Assembly: GCA_035627835.1 (NCBI GenBank)
Contig: DASPKX010000032.1
Span: forward strand, 1-27,826
Length of the DNA: 27,826 nucleotides
Source: DASPKX01 sp035627835
Lineage (GTDB): Bacteria > Verrucomicrobiota > Verrucomicrobiia > Limisphaerales > SXQI01
Direction: 5' to 3'
Within the stretch, counting starts at the first letter, position 1; each line of letters begins with the position of its first letter. Shown one piece after another: positions 1 to 6,863 of the stretch. Under the pieces are notes generated by a model. It ran no database searches. It saw only the letters and a program-made list of their open reading frames with translations, and had not been told where the DNA came from. The translations under genes and the position numbers were made by a program.

Positions 1-600
1 ATCTACAACTTCGTGACCAAGCGCGGCTTGGCTCGCGGTCGCAAATCGAAGATTTCCTGGACCCAGGTTGAGACCGGTTCCGCCATTACCTGGAAATACC
101 CCAGCGTCATCCTGAAGGGTGATGAATCGCAGGGGGAGTTCTACTCCGTTGCGCTGACCAACAACTATCAGCAAGCGGACACCGGCACCAAGATGATCCA
201 CATCGGGAAGAACACCCGAAGCACGATCGTCTCCAAGGGCATCTCCGCGGGTCGCGGCCAAAACAGCTATCGCGGCGAGGTGAAAGTGATGAAAGGCGCT
301 GAAAACGCCCGCAACTTCTCCCAGTGTGATTCGCTTTTGATCGGCGACAAGTGCGGAGCCCACACGTTCCCGTATATCGATGTGCGGAATAAGTCGTCGA
401 TGGTGGAGCACGAAGCTTCGACTTCCAAAATTGGCGAAGACCAGATTTTCTATTGCAAGCAGCGGGGGCTTTCCACGCAGGACGCCGTGAACATGATCGT
501 GAACGGCTATTGCAAGGAAGTCTTCCGTCATTTGCCGATGGAGTTCGCGGTGGAAGCGCAGAAGCTCCTCGGCGTGAGCCTCGAGGGGAGCGTCGGTTAA
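1..600 (+). CDS. sufB: SufB, Fe-S assembly scaffold subunit (C-terminal part, 5' end outside window)
   Basis: Open from base 1 with 199 codons before TAA; the gene clearly starts to the left, since SufB is normally about 470-495 residues, so roughly the C-terminal 40% is visible. SufB with SufC and SufD forms the cytosolic SufBC2D complex on which Fe-S clusters are built. The visible part is the beta-helix and C-terminal helical region. Residue C109 (motif FSQCDSLLIG) lies exactly 90 residues from the end, matching the essential Cys405 of the E. coli protein, and the HEA at 137-139 matches the His433/Glu434 region. The C-terminus FAVEAQKLLGVSLEGSVG is characteristic. It is followed by sufC and sufD in the same direction. 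Family assignment is very secure; only the start is unknown. Confidence 0.97.
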   Translation: MYNFVTKRGLARGRKSKISWTQVETGSAITWKYPSVILKGDESQGEFYSVALTNNYQQADTGTKMIHIGKNTRSTIVSKGISAGRGQNSYRGEVKVMKGAENARNFSQCDSLLIGDKCGAHTFPYIDVRNKSSMVEHEASTSKIGEDQIFYCKQRGLSTQDAVNMIVNGYCKEVFRHLPMEFAVEAQKLLGVSLEGSVG

Positions 601-671
601 CCGGCTCGCCTTGGCGTTATCGCCCCCGCAGGGCAACTCCTGCGGTCGGCGGCGCTATCCTGAATCTATTT

Positions 672-675
672 GGAG
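672..675 (+). promoter_or_regulatory. Ribosome binding site deciding the sufC start
   Basis: GGAG lies 7 bases before the ATG at 683. An in-frame ATG at 611 exists, but the 24 extra residues do not resemble SufC and lie in GC-rich spacer. The protein starting at 683 (MLEIKNLHARV) begins where SufC proteins normally begin. Confidence 0.75.
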
Positions 676-682
676 TAATCAG

Positions 683-1450
683 ATGCTTGAAATTAAGAAC
701 CTGCACGCGCGTGTAGAGGGTAAGAACATTTTGAAAGGGTTGAACCTCACCATCAACCCCGGCGAAGTCCACGCCATCATGGGCCCAAACGGCAGCGGCA
801 AGAGCACGCTCTCGCAGGTGCTTGTCGGCAAAGACGACTACGAGGTCACTGAAGGCTCCGTCACTTACTTCGGCAAGGACCTCCTTGATATGGAGCCGGA
901 AGATCGCGCGCGCGAGGGCGTTTTCCTCGCATTCCAATACCCGGTGGAAATCCCCGGCGTGAACAGCACCTATTTCCTCAAGGCTGCGCTCAATGAAACC
1001 CGCAAGTATCGCGGCCTGGAAGAACTCGACGCCGTTGATTTCCTCAAGCTCGTCAAAGAGAAGATGAAGATTCTCGAGCTGGATCAGTCGCTCTTGAATC
1101 GCCCAGTCAACGAAGGCTTCTCCGGCGGCGAAAAGAAGCGGAACGAAATCTTCCAGATGGCTGTGCTCGAGCCGAAGCTCGCAATCCTTGACGAGACCGA
1201 TTCCGGCCTCGACATCGACGCGCTTCGCATCGTGGCCAACGGCGTGAACAAGCTTCGCACGAAAGACACCGCGCAGCTCGTGATCACGCATTACCAGCGG
1301 TTGCTCAACTACATCGTGCCCGATTTCGTTCACGTGCTGGTGGATGGCCGCATCATTCGCTCTGGCGATAAAACCCTCGCGTTCGAGCTGGAGAAGCGCG
1401 GCTACGATTGGATTTTGCCACCTCGCGAAGCGACCGCAGTGGGCCGTTAA
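683..1450 (+). CDS. sufC: SufC, ABC-type ATPase of the SUF complex
   Basis: 255 residues, usual SufC length. This is the cytosolic ATPase that binds SufB and SufD and drives the conformational change in cluster assembly. Walker A GPNGSGKST is at 34-42, the Q-loop Gln near 85, the ABC signature FSGGEKKR at 146-153, Walker B with D170-E171 followed by TDSGLDIDAL, and the H-loop His at 203 in ITHYQR. The SufC-specific ETDSGLDIDAL sequence separates it from transporter ATPases. The start is chosen at 683 because of the GGAG site and the family N-terminus. It lies 82 bases after sufB and 2 bases before sufD, so translational coupling with sufD is likely. Confidence 0.97.
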   Translation: MLEIKNLHARVEGKNILKGLNLTINPGEVHAIMGPNGSGKSTLSQVLVGKDDYEVTEGSVTYFGKDLLDMEPEDRAREGVFLAFQYPVEIPGVNSTYFLKAALNETRKYRGLEELDAVDFLKLVKEKMKILELDQSLLNRPVNEGFSGGEKKRNEIFQMAVLEPKLAILDETDSGLDIDALRIVANGVNKLRTKDTAQLVITHYQRLLNYIVPDFVHVLVDGRIIRSGDKTLAFELEKRGYDWILPPREATAVGR

Positions 1451-1452
1451 CC

Positions 1453-2775
1453 ATGGACGTCACAGACAACATTCAGGCGCCCAATTTACAAGCGGCTGTT
1501 TCCCTCTGGGAGCAATTCGCCCAAGCGGATGACGCCCCAGGCTGGATCCAAAACCTTCGCAAGGGCGGCATCGCGCACTTCGGTGAGATTGGCGTTCCGA
1601 CTACGGACAACGAGGAGTGGCGCTTCACCAATGTCGGGCCCGTTTCCAAGATTCCGTTCCACCTTAGCAAACGGCAGTTGCCGCAGGTGACCAAGACCGA
1701 CGTCTCCACTTACAACTTCGGTGGTCTCGACGCCCATTTGCTCGTCTTCATTGATGGCCGGTTTGCTGCGAACCTCTCCTCGGCTTCCGCTGGCGAACCC
1801 AACCTCCGTTTTGGCAGCTTGCGCGATCTTTGGGCTGCCCCTCAGGGGAAGCTCCAACGCCACCTCGCCCGTCATGCCCGCACCGATGACAACGGATTCG
1901 TCGCCTTGAACACTGCTTTCCTTCAGGACGGCGCGTTTGTGTTTGTCGAAGCGGGTGGAGTGGTTGAAAAGCCCATTCACATTCTGAACATCGCCAGTGG
2001 CATCAGCGGCGTGAGTCACTCGCGCAATCTGATTATCCTCGAGCGCGGCGCGCAGGCTAAAGTCATTGAGAGCTACCTGGCTTATCGTGACGCGGCTTAT
2101 TTGACCAATGTCGTCACCGAGATGGTGCTCGAACAGGATGCTCTGCTGGAGCACTGCAAAGTGCAGCGTGAGAGCAAGCAAGCCTACCACGTCGCGGCGA
2201 TCAACAGTTACCAGGAGCGCTCCTCGAACCTGCTCACGCACTCCGTTTCCATCGGCGCCTTGCTCGCGCGGAACACCATTACTTCGGTGCTGGATGGGCA
2301 GCATTCGCAAGTGACGATGAACGGGCTCTACATCGCGTCCGAGAACCAGCTCGTCGATCATCACACCGCCATTCATCACGTTAAGCCGAACTGCCCCAGC
2401 CATGAGTATTATCACGGCATCCTGGACGGTAAAGCGCAGGGTGTGTTCAACGGCAAAATCTTCGTTCGCCCAGAAGCTCAAAAGACGGACGCGAAGCAAA
2501 CCAATCGCAATTTGCTTCTCTCCGACGAGGCTGTCATCAACACCAAGCCGCAGCTCGAAATTTTTGCGGACGACGTGAAGTGCACACATGGCGCGACCAT
2601 TGGCCAGCTCGAGCCGAACTCGTTATTCTACCTGCGCGCCCGCGGCATTCCGCTGGAGAAAGCCCGCAAAATCTTGATCCACGCTTTCGCGACGGAAATC
2701 ATCAACCGCATCACCATCGATCCAATTCGCCAGGAATTGGACGCCGCGTTGTTCGAGCTTTACGAGAAGGATTAA
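1453..2775 (+). CDS. sufD: SufD, Fe-S assembly scaffold subunit
   Basis: 440 residues, normal for SufD. It is the SufB paralogue and partner in SufBC2D. An N-terminal helical region carries NEEWRFTN (53-60), followed by the beta-helix core. The C-terminal motif FADDVKCTHGATIG (371-384) contains H379, which aligns with the functionally important His360 of E. coli SufD, followed by LFYLRARGIP. The ATG at 1453 is 2 bases after the sufC stop and lacks a clear Shine-Dalgarno sequence. Upstream in-frame starts such as 1408 would overlap sufC and add residues atypical of the family. The sufU gene follows after 3 bases. Confidence 0.95.
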   Translation: MDVTDNIQAPNLQAAVSLWEQFAQADDAPGWIQNLRKGGIAHFGEIGVPTTDNEEWRFTNVGPVSKIPFHLSKRQLPQVTKTDVSTYNFGGLDAHLLVFIDGRFAANLSSASAGEPNLRFGSLRDLWAAPQGKLQRHLARHARTDDNGFVALNTAFLQDGAFVFVEAGGVVEKPIHILNIASGISGVSHSRNLIILERGAQAKVIESYLAYRDAAYLTNVVTEMVLEQDALLEHCKVQRESKQAYHVAAINSYQERSSNLLTHSVSIGALLARNTITSVLDGQHSQVTMNGLYIASENQLVDHHTAIHHVKPNCPSHEYYHGILDGKAQGVFNGKIFVRPEAQKTDAKQTNRNLLLSDEAVINTKPQLEIFADDVKCTHGATIGQLEPNSLFYLRARGIPLEKARKILIHAFATEIINRITIDPIRQELDAALFELYEKD

Positions 2776-2778
2776 GCC

Positions 2779-3225
2779 ATGTTCGACGAACTAGGCGATC
2801 TCTACCAGCAACTGATCCTTGAGCACAGCAAGAGCCCGAGGAATTTTCACAAGCTGGAGATTGCCAATCGCATGGCCGAGGGGCACAACCCGCTTTGCGG
2901 CGACCGCGTCACCGTTTACGCCCTCGTGCAGGATGGCTTGATCAAGGACATCAGCTTTCAAGGCTCCGGGTGCGCGATCTCCAAAGCCTCCGCCTCCATG
3001 ATGACGACCATCCTGAAAGGCAAATCGCGCGAGGAAGCCACCAGGATTTTTGAAGCCTTCCGCGATCTTGTCACGAACGGCGAAACGCAGGAGGATGTCG
3101 GCAAACTGGCTGCATTCGGCGGGGTGAGCAAATTCCCCGCGCGTGTAAAATGCGCCATTCTTCCTTGGCATGCTGTGGTCGCAACCTTGCAGGAAGCCAA
3201 ACCAAACGTAGTTTCCACGGAATAA
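2779..3225 (+). CDS. sufU: SufU-type sulfur acceptor / IscU-like protein
   Basis: 148 residues, the length of Gram-positive type SufU. Conserved metal/sulfur ligands are C40 and D42 (NPLCGD), C65 (GSGCAIS) and C125 (RVKCA). In Bacillus SufU the equivalent residues bind zinc, and the protein accepts persulfide sulfur from SufS rather than holding the cluster. The region between C65 and C125 has the insertion usual for SufU and absent from IscU. An AAGGA sequence at the end of sufD, 7 bases upstream of the ATG, is a plausible ribosome site. Co-location with SufS (4055) supports a SufS-SufU pair. A zinc-dependent transferase role is known for the family and inferred here. Confidence 0.93.
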   Translation: MFDELGDLYQQLILEHSKSPRNFHKLEIANRMAEGHNPLCGDRVTVYALVQDGLIKDISFQGSGCAISKASASMMTTILKGKSREEATRIFEAFRDLVTNGETQEDVGKLAAFGGVSKFPARVKCAILPWHAVVATLQEAKPNVVSTE

Positions 3226-3249
3226 CTCTCCCGAGTTGCCTGTCAGCAA

Positions 3250-3798
3250 ATGAACACCAGTGATCCAGTTAAGTTGACGCGCGATGTGCAAGCAATTGCC
3301 ATCCCGGCCGGCACTCCCATTTTCCTTCCCGCTGGCACCGACGTTTACATCACGCAATCTCTCGGCGGCTCACACACCGTTGTGGCTCCTGGCGTTATGG
3401 CGCGCATCAACGCCAAAGACGCTGACGCCCTCGGCCTTGATGTTCCCGAAAGCGCTCGCGACCAGCGCGCCGTCCCCGCGGGGCCCGTCAGCGAAGACGC
3501 TCTCTGGGACGCGCTCAAGAATTGTTATGACCCGGAAATTCCGGTGAACATCGTGGATCTTGGGTTAGTCTACGACTGCAAGGTCACGCCCACTGACGAT
3601 GGCGGGAACAAAGTCGATGTGAAGATGACCCTCACAGCGCCCGGCTGCGGCATGGGCGGCGTGATCGCGTCGGACGCTGAGCAGCGCATTCGCGAAGTGC
3701 CCGGCGTGACTGATGTGCACGTCGAGGTCGTGTGGGATCCAATCTGGAACCAAAGCATGATGAGCGATGCCGCGCGCTTGCAGCTTGGTTTGATGTAA
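3250..3798 (+). CDS. sufT: SufT, MIP18/DUF59-family Fe-S maturation factor
   Basis: 182 residues. The N-terminal about 80 residues are the extension typical of long SufT proteins. The C-terminal MIP18/DUF59 domain carries DPEIPVNIVDLGLVY (94-108) and TAPGCGMG with C133, the conserved cysteine of the family. SufT proteins are auxiliary factors in Fe-S maturation, probably in cluster delivery to targets. It is 24 bases after sufU and 17 before the ferredoxin gene. No strong Shine-Dalgarno sequence precedes the ATG. The family call is secure; the exact step in assembly is not known from sequence. Confidence 0.93.
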   Translation: MNTSDPVKLTRDVQAIAIPAGTPIFLPAGTDVYITQSLGGSHTVVAPGVMARINAKDADALGLDVPESARDQRAVPAGPVSEDALWDALKNCYDPEIPVNIVDLGLVYDCKVTPTDDGGNKVDVKMTLTAPGCGMGGVIASDAEQRIREVPGVTDVHVEVVWDPIWNQSMMSDAARLQLGLM

Positions 3799-3815
3799 TT
3801 TAACAGAAGAACGAT

Positions 3816-4049
3816 ATGGCCAACCTGGCGAACAAATACCCTCAAAACGTCCCCGGCAAGTTCTACGTCGATGATCAATGCATCGATTGCGATCTCTGCC
3901 GCGAAACCGCGCCCGCCAATTTCACCCGCAACGATGATGGCGGGCACTCCTACGTGCACAAGCAGCCAACCACTCCGGAGGAAGAAGCCCTCTCCAAAGA
4001 AGCGATGGAAGGCTGCCCTGTCGAAGCCATTGGCAACGACGGCCAATAA
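3816..4049 (+). CDS. Single-cluster 4Fe-4S ferredoxin
   Basis: 77 residues. Cysteines C22, C25 and C28 (C-I-D-C-D-L-C) and C67 in GCPVEAI supply the four ligands of one [4Fe-4S] cluster. No second CX2CX2CX3C motif is present, so this is a monocluster ferredoxin. It is acidic and cytosolic, with no signal peptide. Position inside the suf operon, between sufT and sufS, suggests it feeds electrons to cluster assembly or is a primary client. The start gives the usual short N-terminus. Confidence in the family is high; the physiological partner is inference. Confidence 0.94.
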   Translation: MANLANKYPQNVPGKFYVDDQCIDCDLCRETAPANFTRNDDGGHSYVHKQPTTPEEEALSKEAMEGCPVEAIGNDGQ

Positions 4050-4054
4050 TAAGC

Positions 4055-5317
4055 GTGGCGGGCGTGAATCACACGGACACCAAACAGCCTTCGATTTGGG
4101 AGCGCGTGCGCGCGGACTTCCCGATCCTCGACCAAAAGGTCAATGGCTACCCGTTGATTTATCTCGATAACGCCGCCACGAGCCAAAAGCCGAAGGCGGT
4201 CATCGATGCCATCAATCATTACTACACCCGCGACAACGCGAACGTGCATCGCGGGATTCACGAGCTGAGCAATCGGGCGAGTGTCGCTTACGAAAACACG
4301 CGCACCCGCGCCGCGAAATTCCTCAACGCCCGCAGCGTTGATGAAATCGTTTTCACCCGCGGCACCACCGAAGCCATCAACCTGGTCGCGCATTCCTGGG
4401 GCGGAAAGTTCTTAAAGCCGGGCGACAAAATCCTGCTCACAGAGATGGAGCACCACAGCAACATCGTGCCGTGGCAGCTCATCGCGGAGCGCACGGGAGC
4501 GAAGCTCGTTTACCTCCCCATCACAGGGGGAGACTGCGGCGTTCTCGATCTTCAACGTGTGGACGAATGGTTCACGCGCGAAGTGAAGATCTTTGGCTGC
4601 ACACACATCTCCAACACGCTTGGCACAGTGAATCCAGCCGCGGAGCTTTGCGCAAAGGCGCGCAAGCTCGGCATCGTCACGCTCATCGACGCTGCCCAAA
4701 GCGCCGGCCATCGCCCCATCGACGTGCAGGAGATCGGTTGCGATTTCCTCTGCGTCTCCAGCCACAAGATGTGCGGCCCCACCGGCATCGGCATGCTCTA
4801 TGGCCGCCTGGAATTGCTCGACCAGATGAGTCCGTACCAAGGCGGCGGGGACATGATCTCGAGCGTCGATTACTTCCAGAGCGCCTGGAACAAAGTCCCT
4901 CATAAGTTCGAAGCAGGCACACCGCACATCGAAGGCGTCATCGCGCTGCACGCCGCGATGGATTACCTCGACCAAGTCGGCCGCGACAAAATCGCCGCGC
5001 ACGATTTGGAGCTGAGCGCCTACGCGCAAGAGAAGCTGCAGGAGCTAAAACACATCCGCATCTTCGGCCCGGAGCGCGGTCGCGCTGGCCTTGTGAGTTT
5101 CCTTTTGGAAGATGTGCATGCGCACGATGTGGTCACCGCTGCGGACCGCCGCGGGATTGCGATGCGTGGCGGGCATCATTGCAACCAGCCGCTTATGAAA
5201 AAGCTGGGCGTGGAATCCACCACCCGCGCGAGCTTTTACTTTTACAATACTCACGCTGAAGTTGATCGCCTCGTCGAAGTTCTGCGCGAGATCCAACAAT
5301 TCTTTGGCAATGCCTGA
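4055..5317 (+). CDS. sufS: SufS, group II cysteine desulfurase
   Basis: About 420 residues. This PLP enzyme converts cysteine to alanine and places the sulfur on its active-site Cys as persulfide. K238 in SSHKMCGP is the Schiff-base lysine. H133/H134 and D212-A-A-Q215 are PLP-pocket residues. C376 in RGGHHCNQP is the catalytic cysteine of group II (SufS) enzymes, with the GHHC loop typical of forms working with a partner such as SufU. The start is GTG at 4055, 5 bases after the ferredoxin stop; GTG at 4064 is equally possible and would remove only three residues. The end overlaps the next gene by 8 bases. Confidence 0.96.
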   Translation: MAGVNHTDTKQPSIWERVRADFPILDQKVNGYPLIYLDNAATSQKPKAVIDAINHYYTRDNANVHRGIHELSNRASVAYENTRTRAAKFLNARSVDEIVFTRGTTEAINLVAHSWGGKFLKPGDKILLTEMEHHSNIVPWQLIAERTGAKLVYLPITGGDCGVLDLQRVDEWFTREVKIFGCTHISNTLGTVNPAAELCAKARKLGIVTLIDAAQSAGHRPIDVQEIGCDFLCVSSHKMCGPTGIGMLYGRLELLDQMSPYQGGGDMISSVDYFQSAWNKVPHKFEAGTPHIEGVIALHAAMDYLDQVGRDKIAAHDLELSAYAQEKLQELKHIRIFGPERGRAGLVSFLLEDVHAHDVVTAADRRGIAMRGGHHCNQPLMKKLGVESTTRASFYFYNTHAEVDRLVEVLREIQQFFGNA

Positions 5318-5870
5318 CGCCGCTCTCCAGCCCGGCCCGCTCACGCCGCAATCACCAGTGGCTGATGCGCTGGCGCGGTACCCGGGCGCCCAGCGAGCGC
5401 TCTTTCGCAAATATCACATTGGCGGCTGCAGCTCGTGCGCCTTCGATCCAAACGAGACAATCGCGAATCTCTGCGCCCGCAATGGCAATCTGAACGCCGA
5501 GGAAATGCTCACCTACCTCGAGCAAAGCCATCGCGAAGACGAGAAGCTCCTCATCGAACCGAGCGCGCTCGCGGAGTTGCGCAAGCGCTCCAGCGAAATA
5601 CGCCTAGTGGACATCCGCACGCGCGAGGAGCACGATGCCGTTCGGCTCCCCGACGCGCATTTCTTTACCGAGCAACTTCACCAGGAGATCCTCGGTCGAT
5701 GGCCCAAAAGTTCGCCCGTTATCTTCTACGATCACACCGGGAAACGCGCCCTTGACGCAGCCGCCTACTTTCACGGCCACGGCTTCACCGAAGCGCGCGC
5801 GCTGCGTGGTGGCATCGATGCGTGGTCGCGCGAAGTTGATTCGAGCGTCCCGCGCTATAAGTTGGATTGA
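5310..5870 (+). CDS. Cys-rich N-terminal domain plus rhodanese-like domain without catalytic Cys
   Basis: 186 residues. Residues about 17-73 resemble the DUF1858/ScdA-N type of small helical redox domain: PGAQRALFRKYHIGGCSSC, then NETIANLC (Cys at 40, 43 and 55). Residues about 85-180 are a rhodanese fold (RLVDIRTREEHD at 98-109; FYDHTGKR at 139-146; LRGGIDAWS near the end). The position of the rhodanese active cysteine is D141, so this domain cannot carry a persulfide there; the CxxC of the first domain could. ATG at 5310 overlaps the sufS stop by 8 bases, indicating coupled translation. Context points to an accessory role in sulfur or Fe-S handling; exact function unknown. Confidence 0.8.
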   Translation: MPDAALQPGPLTPQSPVADALARYPGAQRALFRKYHIGGCSSCAFDPNETIANLCARNGNLNAEEMLTYLEQSHREDEKLLIEPSALAELRKRSSEIRLVDIRTREEHDAVRLPDAHFFTEQLHQEILGRWPKSSPVIFYDHTGKRALDAAAYFHGHGFTEARALRGGIDAWSREVDSSVPRYKLD

Positions 5871-5872
5871 GT

Positions 5873-6358
5873 ATGGCCGAGAACTTTGAGCAAAAGGTGG
5901 CGGAAGCCCTCGCGAATCCGAAGAACATGGGCGAGATGGAAAACGCGGATGCGGTCGGCACTGTCGGCAGCCCCGGGTGCGGCGACATGCTCCGCATGTG
6001 GATCAAGTTCAAGGAAGATTCCGGCAAGAAAGTCATCGATCGCGCGACCTTCCAGGGCTTCGGCTGTGAAACCGCCATTGCCGTCGCCAGCCTCGCCACA
6101 GAGTTGATCAAAGGCAAAACGCCTGAGGAAGCGATGAAGCTCTCCGGCGCTCAGTTGGCTGAAGGTCTCGGCGCATTGCCCCCGATGAAGATCCATTGCG
6201 GCCAATTGGTTGAAGGCGCCCTCCGTTCCGCGCTCGACAGCAACGCTGCCCCACAACCTGCAACCGCTCCGGCACCGCAAGCGAACACGCTCCTCGACAA
6301 CCTCTCCGAAGGCGCCCGCAAATCAGGCGTCAAAATCACCTTCCTCCCTCAGGAGTAG
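5873..6358 (+). CDS. NifU/IscU-type Fe-S scaffold protein
   Basis: 161 residues. The NifU_N/IscU fold covers residues about 20-125: C36 and D38 in SPGCGD, C65 in GFGCETA, and H108-C109 in LPPMKIHCGQL, the full set of cluster ligands of classic IscU/NifU scaffolds. An Ala/Pro-rich linker follows and then a short tail, with no C-terminal NfuA-like CxxC domain. Start taken at ATG 5873; a TTG at 5867 would overlap the previous stop and add two residues. It is 2 bases after the rhodanese-like gene and closes the suf operon. It differs from the SufU copy upstream, so the operon encodes two distinct U-type proteins. Confidence 0.9.
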   Translation: MAENFEQKVAEALANPKNMGEMENADAVGTVGSPGCGDMLRMWIKFKEDSGKKVIDRATFQGFGCETAIAVASLATELIKGKTPEEAMKLSGAQLAEGLGALPPMKIHCGQLVEGALRSALDSNAAPQPATAPAPQANTLLDNLSEGARKSGVKITFLPQE

Positions 6359-6388
6359 GAAGAGGACATCCGCAGATTTCGCAGATTA
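6357..6388 (+). repeat. Dispersed CGCAGATT repeat, copy 1
   Basis: AGGAAGAGGAC followed by ATCCGCAGATTTCGCAGATT, starting at the NifU-like gene stop codon. It shares the AGGAAGAGGAC flank with copy 4 (21595). It reads in the same sense as the gene it follows. An inverted partner is at 6778-6801. The third unit is interrupted by the 167-bp element. Confidence 0.8.
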
Positions 6389-6552
6389 GAAGCCGTCTCA
6401 TAAATAACCAGCAAGTGGATTGCGAAGGATTTTGGCTGGAGGCGAGGCGCGACGAAGGAGCATATCCGCATGGATCTGCGACTGAGGAGCAACGAAGCAT
6501 CGGCCAAAAGACCCGCAAGACGCTGCTTGGGTATTTGTGAGACGGCTTCTAA
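6386..6552. mobile_element. 167-bp MITE-like palindromic element
   Basis: Ends match as inverted repeats over 21 bases with one mismatch: 6386-6406 (contains AGAAGCCGTCTCATAAATA) and 6532-6552 (contains TATTTGTGAGACGGCTTCT). Inner parts are also partly palindromic (AGCA, TTGCG and TTTTGGC recur at matching depth on both arms), so the whole element could fold into one long hairpin. It encodes no transposase. Removing it with one TA restores CGCAGATTAAGGGAAGAA, closely matching repeat copy 4 (CGCAGATTAAGAAAAGAA), which supports insertion with a TA duplication. A TA target would fit IS630/Tc1-type or some IS5-type transposases; the parent element is not in this window. Confidence 0.75.
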
Positions 6553-6777
6553 GGGAAGAACAGGAATTTTCCCGCAGAGACGCTGAGAGGCAGAGGAGGA
6601 AGGGCAGATATAAAACGACGGAACAGAGATAGAATAGACGGAAAAACCCCGTCGACAACAGGGGTGTAGATAGATCTATTTTCTCGTACTTTAACGAAAG
6701 GTTTCCCTCCTTTCACGAGCCATCTTCACTCTTACTTTCCCTGCTACCTCTGCTTCCTCCTGTTCAATCTTCTTTTT

Positions 6778-6801
6778 CGTAATCTGCGCAATCTGCGGAC
6801 G
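6778..6801 (-). repeat. Dispersed CGCAGATT repeat, copy 2 (inverted partner of copy 1)
   Basis: CGTAATCTGCGCAATCTGCG then GACG on the plus strand, followed by TTCTTCTTCTC, the complement of the purine-rich flank seen in other copies. Paired with copy 1 it could close a stem around about 390 bases. Confidence 0.75.
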
Positions 6802-6863
6802 TTCTTCTTCTCCGCCTCCCCTAGCGCTCAAGCACGTTTTCTGCTCAATTGCTCTCGAAACGA

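Larger units (their letters stand above)
6359..6863. other. 505-bp intergenic region made largely of inverted repeats
   Basis: No convincing gene. From left to right: dispersed repeat copy 1, a 167-bp palindromic element, a purine-rich stretch (6553-6650, including GCAGAGACGCTGAGAGGCAG), a short hairpin ACCCC...GGGGT near 6645-6665, a pyrimidine-rich stretch (6705-6775) partly complementary to the purine-rich one (GGAGGAAG against CTTCCTCC), and an inverted repeat copy 2. The region after 6801 must hold the promoter of the response regulator, but I see no clear -35/-10 pair. Confidence 0.6.

Noticed and set aside
1486..2589. Minus-strand open frame within sufD
   Set aside because: Shadow of sufD, which is fully supported by family motifs.
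6538..6546. TGAGACGG in the palindromic element as a Fur-like half-site
   Set aside because: It is part of the terminal inverted repeat and lacks the 7-1-7 partner.
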